A stretch of DNA of 64,000 nucleotides, from positions 2,534,001 to 2,598,000 of the forward strand of contig NZ_CP143867.1 in the NCBI RefSeq assembly GCF_036416795.1, read 5' to 3'. Of the stretch, positions 45,942 through 53,639 are shown in pieces. The notes below the pieces were generated by a model. The model ran no database searches, had not been told where the DNA came from, and saw only the letters and a list, made by a program, of their open reading frames with translations. The translations under genes were made by a program, and so were the position numbers. Within the stretch, counting starts at the first letter, position 1; each line of letters starts with the position of its first letter. The DNA is from Bacteroides sp. MSB163 (GTDB lineage Bacteria > Bacteroidota > Bacteroidia > Bacteroidales > Bacteroidaceae).

Positions 45942-47042
45942 TTAATACATAGTAATTAGCGATAGTGTATTATTAGCGTAATCATATTTTAGTCCCAATT
46001 GTATTTTGTAAGAATTGATTTCAAGGATTATATTGAACTTGGCAATTTGATATACATCATTAAACTCCATACAGAAAAGGTAATTAGAATTTATATTCTC
46101 CTTTATCTTTTGGGCTAAATATTCAGGAGTGATGTCGCTAAGACCTATTCTCTTCATTGTATCACCTTTGTTTTGTTTGAGATATTCTAATTTTTCAGGA
46201 GTAACAATCATATGGGACGTGTTCAGACGTTGAAAAACAGGGATTATGGAATTGATAGCCATAGCTTGGTCAGAAGTATCCACAATATTAAAATACAACC
46301 GTTCTATTTTGTAGGTTAAAAATAGGTCAAACAAATCTGCATATATGCAACGAACTTTAAATCCATTGGCAGCAAAGTCATAACCAAGTTCATTCTTGTC
46401 TTCAACATTGAAAGATTCATCATGCTCAGATGAAGGTTGTAATATAAGGTCATGATACTGAATGAAACCATTTGTGAGAATGGAAGATGTGTAGATTTTC
46501 AGTACAGAAGATAATGTCACATCAACTATTCCTACAAATCCTTGGAAATTTAACAGACCGTTTCTGAGCCTGTCTATAAATCTGTCTGAGACGTTATTAA
46601 TGTAAATAAAGAATAGCTGTTCACTTGATTTGTATTCGATTTTGGATAAATCAATATGATCTGATAAATTTTGATATAATAGGTAGTTCGCGTTTTCTTG
46701 TGATGTATTGATTTTAGAAATATAATCTCCGCACAAGAAACTATGGGACTCAGATTTATCTAAGAGCCTGATTACAACATTATGACATGTTATCCCATAC
46801 CATTCATCTTCTATTTGTGAAGTGTCAAATACGAGAAGAATCTCATGGCGTTTTTTTTGAGGGACTAAAACAGACTTTAGTGCTGAATATGATATGCCTT
46901 TTTTCTCTAATTGTTCTACTAAGATATCGTGCATATTGTTAATCTCTTTACTCATCTGTAAGTCAGATAACTTGAAGTATTGTTTTATAACTTCGAGCAT
47001 GGTATTATCTCTTGAATCTATTGTATATATAGTTTTACTCAT
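45942..47042 (-). CDS. Hypothetical protein
   Basis: I do not recognise this 366-residue protein. It has no signal peptide or membrane segment and is fairly AT-rich, with many Ile, Asn and Tyr residues. Its start (MSKTIYTIDSRDNTMLEVIKQYF) and internal alternation of strands and helices suggest a soluble cytoplasmic protein. It has its own promoter (-7 box at 47141-47148) and stands alone between the MATE gene and the fimbrial operon. Confidence 0.6.
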   Translation of the reverse strand: MSKTIYTIDSRDNTMLEVIKQYFKLSDLQMSKEINNMHDILVEQLEKKGISYSALKSVLVPQKKRHEILLVFDTSQIEDEWYGITCHNVVIRLLDKSESHSFLCGDYISKINTSQENANYLLYQNLSDHIDLSKIEYKSSEQLFFIYINNVSDRFIDRLRNGLLNFQGFVGIVDVTLSSVLKIYTSSILTNGFIQYHDLILQPSSEHDESFNVEDKNELGYDFAANGFKVRCIYADLFDLFLTYKIERLYFNIVDTSDQAMAINSIIPVFQRLNTSHMIVTPEKLEYLKQNKGDTMKRIGLSDITPEYLAQKIKENINSNYLFCMEFNDVYQIAKFNIILEINSYKIQLGLKYDYANNTLSLITMY

Positions 47043-47140
47043 GTTTTCTAAATTCTATAAGTGAATATTTTGTTTGGCATACCTTTAAGTCATATTCTGT
47101 GAAGACTTCTTTCGGAGTTTAGAGTTTCATTGATTGAATA

Positions 47141-47148
47141 CAAAGATA
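47141..47148 (-). promoter_or_regulatory. Promoter -7 box of the hypothetical gene
   Basis: TATCTTTG on the minus strand, about 100 bases before the start codon at 47042. Confidence 0.5.
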
Positions 47149-47220
47149 GGCTGTTCTTCGCATTGAACAATACTTTTCTTGAATTTATCATTCATGTTTG
47201 TATCAAAAAGGGAGATGTGA

Positions 47221-47261
47221 AAATAAGAGTAGGAAGAAAATCCTTTCGTTCTCTTCCTACC
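47221..47261 (-). terminator. Terminator at the end of the fimbrial operon
   Basis: A perfect 9-bp stem (47230-47238 with 47253-47261) is followed, reading leftward, by a U-rich tract (CTCTTATTTT). It lies 69 bases after the stop codon of the last fimbrial gene. Confidence 0.65.
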
Positions 47262-47329
47262 CGATTCTTTATTTTCAAAAGTTTTTTCTTATGTAACAAA
47301 GACCTTTTTCATTGTTCCTTGTCCTTTCT

Positions 47330-49264
47330 TTACGGTGCCGCAGCTTCCGTCACATTCACCGTTACCGTCACCTTCTTTGTCGCATCCGACAGATTCTGGA
47401 TTTCAAAGGTTGTTGCTACATTGGCTGGGAATGGTCCTGTCGGGAACCCCTTCGCATTCTGATCCAGAGTAAAGGTGTAGTCCACGGCTTCGGTGGCATG
47501 TCCTATTACTTCGTCTGCTTTCAGCCAGGCGGGTAACCCCGAAATCTTACTACCTCCTTTGGCGGTTACGGTCAGTTTCATAGATGAAGTAGTTCCGGCA
47601 TTTTCTTGTTTTTGCATGTTGAGTGTGCCGGTTATTACGGGGGATTCACCCCCTGCAGTATAGGAATTAACCCCAGTCGGTTCCGACGGTGTACCTGCCG
47701 CCGCTGCAACCGTAGGTACTCCTACTGAGGCCCTCACCACAATCTGGCTCTCCTCACGTCCTGCCTTGCTGCGCAATACAATGATGGCTTTCGGGAACAG
47801 ATTGCCTGTATACTCTGTGTTCTTTGACACTTTGCAGGTATAAGCGGTCGATCCGGCACGGGTCACCACATCCTTCGTGATTTCCGTCTTCAACCACTCG
47901 GTACTTCCGCCCGGAGAACTTGTATAGACAATGCTACATTCCGCTTCCGAATTACTGGTGAAAGGAATGCTGAAATATTCGGTCTCATCCGGGGAGACGG
48001 TAGCCGTATTGTTATTCTCAATAGCGGTTGCTCCTGCCGGCTCTGCTGCCAGCGTCCCGATAACCAGTTCGTTTTCCGGCTGATACTCGAAATCCCCGCC
48101 GTCCGTCCAGTCCGAGACGGTGATGTTGACATCCAGCTTGAACGGGTCGGCATCCGTGATGCGGACCGTGTACCGGTGGTTGGGCTTCACCTCGATGTAA
48201 CCGCCCGTACCCGCTACCGATTGTTCAAAATCCACCATGTAACTCACCTCCTGCGGCACGTCCGTCATGTTCAGCGCATACTTGCCCTTGATAATCAGAT
48301 ATCCCTTGTCGGCAATCGGACTGGGATAACTGTAGAAAGCCCCTGTCTGTGTCCCTTTATTGGCATTGACACCGTCAAAGTCACGGTCGGGATAGGTGAT
48401 AAGCGTTTTGTCAGGATCGGCATCTTCCACGGGAACTACCGGGAAGAAAGTAACGCCTTTGCGACCGTGTCCCATCGATACATCGGTGATGGTGAGATGT
48501 GACAATTTCTCATCATTGATAATATCGAAACGGGAAACGATACGTGACAGCGTCATATTGATGCGGGTACGGGACCCCATACTGATATCCCGCAGGTCGA
48601 GTGCGGGGCTGTAGGAACCTACCATCGGCAGGGGTGTCAACAATATGTCCGTATCCGTGGCAGGGTCCAGCAACGGAGTGGTAAAGGTGAGAAAATCCGT
48701 TTCAGTGGGAATACCCGCTTTAGTCACAATGTTATAGTCCGCACCCGGGGAACTCTGTTCCAGCGGGGTGAAGACGGTGTATTCCGCTCCGGCTTTCAGC
48801 AATTTCGGCTGGTTGGCGATGCAGTAGAACTTGGTGAACAGGCCTTTCTTGGGGCGAAGAGTAGCGAGTGCCACGTTGTTGCCTTCCACAGTCAGGATGA
48901 TTTTGGTCGCGTTGGGAATGGTGGAACCATCTGCACGGTAACAGAACCGCTCCTGATAGGTGTACGGGCCTTCCTCCTTGTCCGAGGAGAACACATAGAT
49001 GTCCAGTGAGGTGATTTCATTCTCTTCGGTGGTGGCTATGGCATCGTCGACACGGGTGGTGGCGGCATGGGTATCGGTGCCCGCCATCTTTATGTTCAGC
49101 TTGTTCTGGAAGCCGAGGATGACTTCGCGTCGTGTGGGGTCGCCGGCCAGCGGGTCATCGCCGGGAGTGGTTGCCGGCAGCACTTCCGCTTCGCTGCAAC
49201 CTGCAAGTGAGAGGGCAAGCAAGCCTATCACCCATGCGGAAAACTGTTTTCTGTTTCTAATCAT
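47330..49264 (-). CDS. Fimbrillin-family (Mfa/Fim) lipoprotein, last gene of the operon
   Basis: Surface lipoprotein of 644 residues with lipobox LAGC (Cys23). The N-terminal 390 residues are paralogous to the large protein at 53640-56969, with shared segments EEGPYTYQERF, KKGLFTKFYCIANQ and NHRYTVRITDADPF. They have the shape of a fimbrillin N-domain with its transthyretin-like folds. The C-terminal 250 residues are beta-rich repeats with Bacteroidetes-Ig-like spacing. It is probably a shaft or accessory fimbrial subunit, processed after lipidation as in Porphyromonas Mfa/Fim proteins. It begins 33 bases after the preceding paralogue. Confidence 0.75.
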   Translation of the reverse strand: MIRNRKQFSAWVIGLLALSLAGCSEAEVLPATTPGDDPLAGDPTRREVILGFQNKLNIKMAGTDTHAATTRVDDAIATTEENEITSLDIYVFSSDKEEGPYTYQERFCYRADGSTIPNATKIILTVEGNNVALATLRPKKGLFTKFYCIANQPKLLKAGAEYTVFTPLEQSSPGADYNIVTKAGIPTETDFLTFTTPLLDPATDTDILLTPLPMVGSYSPALDLRDISMGSRTRINMTLSRIVSRFDIINDEKLSHLTITDVSMGHGRKGVTFFPVVPVEDADPDKTLITYPDRDFDGVNANKGTQTGAFYSYPSPIADKGYLIIKGKYALNMTDVPQEVSYMVDFEQSVAGTGGYIEVKPNHRYTVRITDADPFKLDVNITVSDWTDGGDFEYQPENELVIGTLAAEPAGATAIENNNTATVSPDETEYFSIPFTSNSEAECSIVYTSSPGGSTEWLKTEITKDVVTRAGSTAYTCKVSKNTEYTGNLFPKAIIVLRSKAGREESQIVVRASVGVPTVAAAAGTPSEPTGVNSYTAGGESPVITGTLNMQKQENAGTTSSMKLTVTAKGGSKISGLPAWLKADEVIGHATEAVDYTFTLDQNAKGFPTGPFPANVATTFEIQNLSDATKKVTVTVNVTEAAAP

Positions 49265-49297
49265 GATCTTATTGTTATTAATCGGTTATTTATTGAA

Positions 49298-51502
49298 TTA
49301 AGGAACGACGGCAGGTGCGGCAGGACTTACCAGTACCGTCACGTCTTCCATGCCCGCGATATTGTTTTTCAGCACAATCGGTGCGGCTGTGAAGTCGGTG
49401 ACCGCATCTTTCACGGTCAGGGTGAATACCTGGCTGCCGGTAGCATCCGCCGGACTGGTTCTTGTAAAGGCGGTAGTCTCTGTAACGGTAAACCAGGACG
49501 ACAATGTGCTCGCCGTCACACCCTGCGGGGAAGTCACCTTCACTTCAACGGTGGCTGCGGCGGTACGGGGCACATCGGTAATCTTATTGTCGGCATAGGC
49601 GGCTCCGCCCGTAGCGCCCGTCAGCTCAATCGTCGTGATGGCGGGGTCAAGTAGTTCCACCGTCAGTTCCAGTTTCTTGCTATCGTCTCCCAGACTGATG
49701 ATCTCGAACTTGCTGTCCGCATTGCTGGTTGCCGTCACGTCTTTCAGCGTGAGGGTGTAGTACTCTTCTACCGGGGTGGTGACGGGTACATCCGTGTCGG
49801 GAGTGCCCGTAGTGCTTGGAGTAGGCCCTGTGGTGTTTTTCGATATTTCCAGCCAAGGAAGCGTATTGGGCAATACCAGCTTCGTACCGAAGGGACAGCT
49901 TGCTCCGAGCGTGATGCTACTCTTGTCGGTTTTGTACAGGGTGAGTTTGCTGTTTGCCTTATCGTACAAGTTGAAGTTCCCTGTAGCCGCATCCGGCGTT
50001 GCAAAGTCCAGTACCGGGGCAGTGGCAGGCGGCACGATGGTCAGCGTGGTATAGACCGATTCATCCTGTGAAGCCGATTCATTGGCCAGTGTCAGCGTGA
50101 CGGGAACATAAGGCGCGTCGGCAGTCAGTGTATAATTGAAAGTCATGGTCGTGGTGGTCACTCCGTCCACTACTTCCGACTTATAATCGGCCACCTTGTG
50201 TGTCAGCCAGTCGATGTCCCATCCGGTTGTGGTGCTGAACTTCGGCTGTACCTTGCCGCTGGCTGTGGCGGTCAGTGTGATAGTTTTCTCCGTACCGTCG
50301 GCGGTCACGTTGATTTCCTTGGTGGTGACGGGCGTGTCGGCTCCTTCCACATTCAGGGCGGTCACTACGGGTGCTGCATTATCAGGTTTGATGATGACTC
50401 CGCCACCACTGGTCCAGTCTACGATTTCGAAGAAGGCGGTGATGGTGGCTTCCATCACTTCCTTGATGTGCAGGGTGTAGCGGGTATTGGCTTCCACGTC
50501 CATGAACTTGGGATCACCGCCTCCATCGGGTACCCGTTGTATATCAAGATGGTACTCCACCGGAACGGGGTCTTTCTGCATCGGGTTCTGGTATTTGCCC
50601 TTGATGATGAGGAACGCCTTGTCCGTATCTTTCAGCGGATAGGTATAGAGGGCGCTCTCCGTCACTCCCTGGTTAGCTTTGGGAAGCATCAGGTAGCTGC
50701 CTTCGGTCACAGGGTACCGGATAAGGCCGGTGGCGCGTTCGGGGTCTGTAAGTTCCGCCAGTATGCCCGGCATCACGGTGGATTGGTTTCGTCCGTTCCC
50801 CAGCGAGACGCTTTCGATAATCAGTCCCGTCTTGGCGGATTCATTGTCGATGTCGAAGCGGCTTACGCGGCGTTTGAGTTCGATGTTTACTGTGGCGATG
50901 TTGCCCAGAATCTTCGTTGTGCCGCTTCCAGTCATCACCAGAGGGGTACCCAGGGCGGTACTTGCCGGATCCAGTTTGACGGTGAAGTACTTCTCAAAGT
51001 CTGTGGCTTTCGTACCTTCTGTTTCGATGGCTCCGGTGGCGGCGTTGGTGGTCACTGCCGTCAGGGGATCGATGGCGGTTCCGTCAGCCTTGTAGAGCGT
51101 TGTACTGTTTGCCACACAATACAGTTTCAGGTTGGGGATGCCTTTCAGTTCCGTGGGGAAGATGGATGCTTTCCGGTCGGTTCCGGCACCGCTCAGTTTG
51201 AAGGTCTTCGCTGCGGTGTTGTCCTGTGCGGCGGCTTTCCACGTTTCCAGATACTGGTAGTCTCCGCCGTCAGCGGTGGCGGCAAACACATAGATATCCA
51301 GATTGTCAATCTGGTTTTCACTCTCGGAAGCGATGGCGCGGGTGTATTCCTGCGACTCTCCTCCGCCGCTAAATACGAGACGGATTTCTTTGCCCTGCAC
51401 TCCTTTCCCCGGAGTGTCATCGGGACCAAGTTCTGCCTGGCTGCATCCTGCGAGCAGGGCCAGCAGAGCCGGTATCCAAAGCATGTTACTTTTTTTCATC
51501 AT
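49298..51502 (-). CDS. Fimbrillin-family (Mfa/Fim) lipoprotein
   Basis: Lipoprotein of 734 residues, signal peptide with lipobox LAGC (LLAGCSQAELG). The N-terminal part (about 40-380) has the fimbrillin pattern: NQIDNLDIYVFAATADGGDYQYLE, LKRRVSRFDIDN, then FLIIKGKYQNP and NTRYTLHIKEV. The C-terminal 350 residues are Thr- and Ala-rich beta repeats. It is clearly related to the proteins on both sides, but its C-terminal region has diverged. The DNA here is richer in G and C than the PUL genes. Confidence 0.75.
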   Translation of the reverse strand: MMKKSNMLWIPALLALLAGCSQAELGPDDTPGKGVQGKEIRLVFSGGGESQEYTRAIASESENQIDNLDIYVFAATADGGDYQYLETWKAAAQDNTAAKTFKLSGAGTDRKASIFPTELKGIPNLKLYCVANSTTLYKADGTAIDPLTAVTTNAATGAIETEGTKATDFEKYFTVKLDPASTALGTPLVMTGSGTTKILGNIATVNIELKRRVSRFDIDNESAKTGLIIESVSLGNGRNQSTVMPGILAELTDPERATGLIRYPVTEGSYLMLPKANQGVTESALYTYPLKDTDKAFLIIKGKYQNPMQKDPVPVEYHLDIQRVPDGGGDPKFMDVEANTRYTLHIKEVMEATITAFFEIVDWTSGGGVIIKPDNAAPVVTALNVEGADTPVTTKEINVTADGTEKTITLTATASGKVQPKFSTTTGWDIDWLTHKVADYKSEVVDGVTTTTMTFNYTLTADAPYVPVTLTLANESASQDESVYTTLTIVPPATAPVLDFATPDAATGNFNLYDKANSKLTLYKTDKSSITLGASCPFGTKLVLPNTLPWLEISKNTTGPTPSTTGTPDTDVPVTTPVEEYYTLTLKDVTATSNADSKFEIISLGDDSKKLELTVELLDPAITTIELTGATGGAAYADNKITDVPRTAAATVEVKVTSPQGVTASTLSSWFTVTETTAFTRTSPADATGSQVFTLTVKDAVTDFTAAPIVLKNNIAGMEDVTVLVSPAAPAVVP

Positions 51503-51574
51503 TTGTCTATACTTTTATTTAAAAGTTAATAAATTAATTATAAGTGATTTAGCTTCTCCTATTGCTACGGGCGC

Positions 51575-51643
51575 CGTAGGTGGTCGCCTACGCCGGTCGT
51601 AGACGGTCGTCTATGCCACCCGTAGATGGTCGGCTACGACCGG
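51575..51643. repeat. Three 23-bp tandem units, each a hairpin
   Basis: Units of exactly 23 bases at 51575, 51598 and 51621 all begin CGTAG and have the form CGTAG(G/A)N-GGTCG-N-CTA(C/T)G. The first folds as CGTAGG/CCTACG. A partial fourth unit (CGTAGCAGTACGG) and a 10-base direct repeat (GGTTACCG twice) follow to about 51672. It lies between two fimbrial genes and is very GC-rich compared with its AT-rich left neighbour. Confidence 0.75.
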
Positions 51644-51683
51644 CGTAGCAGTACGGTTACCGCCGGTTACCGTTGTCCGCCCT

Positions 51684-52478
51684 CTATCCTAACGGGTTTT
51701 CGTCCAAACCGCCTTCTCCGCCGCTACCGCTACCTCCTCCTGCGGGAGCCGTACCGATATAGATGGTCTTCATCACGCTGCGCGGGGCTTTGAGCAGCGT
51801 CTTGCTGTTGCTGCCGAATTGTGTGGTTACTTTCAGTTCATACGTGCCGTCCGCCAGATTGGCGGGGATGATGAATGTCAGTTTCGAAGGGTCGTTCGTT
51901 ACCCAGAGGTCTTCGGTCACCTTAGTTTCCGTGCCCTTGCTGCTCGTCAGGGTGATACCTACGGCGGGGTCGGTCCCCACTACTTTCAGCTTGCCGCCCG
52001 TAAGCGTAAAGGCGCGTCCTGCCGTGGCTGAGGCGTCGAGTGCGCGGGTGGAGACATCCTGTACGCCACCGATGTACATGGCGCTGCCTTTCTCGCCGAT
52101 GATGCTCACGGTGGTTTGCTTGATGGCTTCTCGCAGGTCGGCGCCTACGTTGAAGTTCACCACGATGGAATTCTTTGCCGGATTCCAGGTGGAGTTTTCT
52201 ATTACGCCACGGAAGCTTACGGAGGCGTAATACAGTCCTGTGTTTACGCTAACTCCGGTCATCAGCAACCGCTTGATGACACGCTTTTGCAAGTCGAATA
52301 CGTGACGGATGGTTTCTTCGCGCAGACCGGAGTCTTCCGCTTTCAGTTCGGTGATGATGCGGTTTTCATCCGCGTTGCCGATGGATACGGGGACAAGGAT
52401 CATGTCCTCCTTGTTGTCCACGGTCACGGTGTTGTCCGCCAGTTGACCGTTGATTTGATACTTGATTTCGTTTGCCAT
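51684..52478 (-). CDS. Bvu_2165/HU-HIG-like protein with DUF4469-type C-terminal domain
   Basis: Protein of 264 residues with no signal peptide. The N-terminal 120 residues (YYASVSFRGVIENSTWNPAKNSIVVNF, then ADLREAIKQTTVSIIGEK) follow the HU-like Bvu_2165 family pattern. The C-terminal 110 residues are an Ig-like domain (VKDLWV... TFIIPANLADGTYELKV), ending in a Gly/Ser-rich tail. Its place inside a fimbrial operon is unusual for a putative DNA-binding protein. The function is unknown; family assignment is from pattern memory. Confidence 0.65.
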   Translation of the reverse strand: MANEIKYQINGQLADNTVTVDNKEDMILVPVSIGNADENRIITELKAEDSGLREETIRHVFDLQKRVIKRLLMTGVSVNTGLYYASVSFRGVIENSTWNPAKNSIVVNFNVGADLREAIKQTTVSIIGEKGSAMYIGGVQDVSTRALDASATAGRAFTLTGGKLKVVGTDPAVGITLTSSKGTETKVTEDLWVTNDPSKLTFIIPANLADGTYELKVTTQFGSNSKTLLKAPRSVMKTIYIGTAPAGGGSGSGGEGGLDENPLG

Positions 52479-52572
52479 AATCTTTATTTTTTATAATTAG
52501 TAATGTCGGTAAAACCGGAGTTTTGCCGGGTTGATAAATCGGATAATTATGGCATGAGGGAATGAACTTCAC

Positions 52573-52630
52573 AAAAAAATCATTCCAACATGTCAAAGTA
52601 CGAAAGTTCGTTTGACATGTTGGAATGATT
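52573..52630 (-). terminator. Long-palindrome terminator of the MNT-HEPN cassette
   Basis: A perfect 20-bp inverted repeat (52578-52597 with 52611-52630) with a 13-base loop, itself containing CGAA/TTCG. On the minus strand it is followed by seven U residues (52579-52573), so it stops leftward transcripts coming from the HEPN gene. Its left arm recurs at 53547. Confidence 0.85.
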
Positions 52631-52698
52631 AAAATATGAGGTAATGTTTAAGGGAAAAACGTCAGTACGAGATGTGTAGTATCGTAATTATCAATTGA

Positions 52699-53104
52699 TT
52701 ATTCTTGTTCGTTAATTAACTTTTTCAGTACTTTTAAATATTCATCCACATAAGTCACTAAAGGTAAGATATCTTCTTTTCCGATGTTTATCCAGTCGTC
52801 ATAATCGCCGGACTGACGTAATTCATACACTTTGCTGTATAAACGTCCCATTTCGCGTGAAACAATACCCGTACTAACAAAATATTGTCCGAACAAGCGA
52901 ATAACTCCCGAATGTGTAGAAGCGCTATAACCCTGTTTTATCAGCAATGCTGTAGTCATGTAATAGCCAGGCATAATACATACGGTTAGCGGCTGCATAC
53001 CAAAATTTGTTATTGATAATACCTTTCGTCTCCTCCCAGGTTTCAAGAGCCCGATTCATACGGTTTGTCATTAATGACTTCTTTTCTTCTTCACTGAGTT
53101 TCAT
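52699..53104 (-). pseudogene. HEPN-domain gene (HepT-like toxin) with a one-base frameshift
   Basis: The gene starts at an ATG overlapping the nucleotidyltransferase stop (ATGA). It reads MKLSEEEKKSLMTNRMNRAL and then KFWYAAANRMYYA in one frame. An extra C near 52967-52968 (plus strand) shifts it, and the family continues in the next frame as YYMTTALLIKQGYSASTHSGVIRLFGQYFV to the stop at 52699. Intact members read through this point as YYACYYM. HEPN proteins of MNT/HEPN pairs are RNases or toxins held in check by the MNT partner. The break means either loss of toxin activity or a sequencing error. Confidence 0.75.
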
Positions 53105-53418
53105 AATTCAACTCCTTCCTCTTCTACATTTTTAAAGAATGGTGTACCTTTTCGTTTCATCCATTCGGATAGGGTATAAAGTTTCATGCTGAAATACTCT
53201 CCAAGATTCCACCCCAGTTCTACAAAAGGATAAGCGTAAGTATCGAAGTCTGAAGGAGTAATTTTTTCTTTATCCAAAAGTAATAACATATCCCAGTCAG
53301 AGTCGGTAGTGGCATCACGGCGTGCTTGCGAGCCGAAAAGAATGAGTTTACCTGATGGCAATACAGTTCCTTTCAACTCTTTAATTTTATCTATAATCTT
53401 GTCTGTAGTATGGGCCAT
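53101..53418 (-). CDS. Minimal nucleotidyltransferase (MNT) antitoxin-like protein
   Basis: Protein of 105 residues with the polymerase-beta-type nucleotidyltransferase signature LILFGSQARRDATTDSDWDMLLLL, giving GS...DxD with Asp at the two metal positions. MNT proteins paired with HEPN proteins (MntA/HepT) neutralise the toxin by AMPylation in studied cases. It overlaps the HEPN gene by 4 bases. The cassette is read in the same direction as the fimbrial genes but has its own promoter. Confidence 0.85.
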   Translation of the reverse strand: MAHTTDKIIDKIKELKGTVLPSGKLILFGSQARRDATTDSDWDMLLLLDKEKITPSDFDTYAYPFVELGWNLGEYFSMKLYTLSEWMKRKGTPFFKNVEEEGVEL

Positions 53419-53445
53419 AACCTTATTGTTTTGATGAAGGCTTTA

Positions 53446-53453
53446 CAAAGATA
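53446..53453 (-). promoter_or_regulatory. Promoter -7 box of the MNT-HEPN cassette
   Basis: TATCTTTG on the minus strand, about 28 bases before the MNT start codon. Confidence 0.55.
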
Positions 53454-53546
53454 ATCATAATTTCCATTCTCGGTATTCCGAAGAACAGGTTTTTACATTT
53501 TTATCAAAGTGTATATTTTGTTTATAAAGACACTTTTATGCATTAT

Positions 53547-53576
53547 AAAAATCATTCCAACATGTCAAAGAACGAA
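53547..53576. repeat. Second copy of the cassette-flanking repeat
   Basis: About 30 bases (AAAAATCATTCCAACATG, then TCAAAG and ACGAA) match 52575-52604 in direct orientation with one mismatch. The two copies bracket the MNT-HEPN cassette. Only the left copy has the complementary arm that makes a hairpin. Confidence 0.8.
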
Positions 53577-53639
53577 GGATTATAAATCCTGATATTAGAG
53601 ATAAGCGGATTTTCAATCCACTACAGATACAAGAACTAT

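Noticed and set aside
50198..51529. Plus-strand open frame of 443 codons antisense to the fimbrillin-like gene 49298-51502
   Set aside because: It has a low-complexity composition (Gly, Val, His, Phe) expected from the complement of a GC-biased Thr/Ala-rich gene, no recognisable domain and no promoter. The minus-strand gene has signal peptide, lipobox and paralogues.
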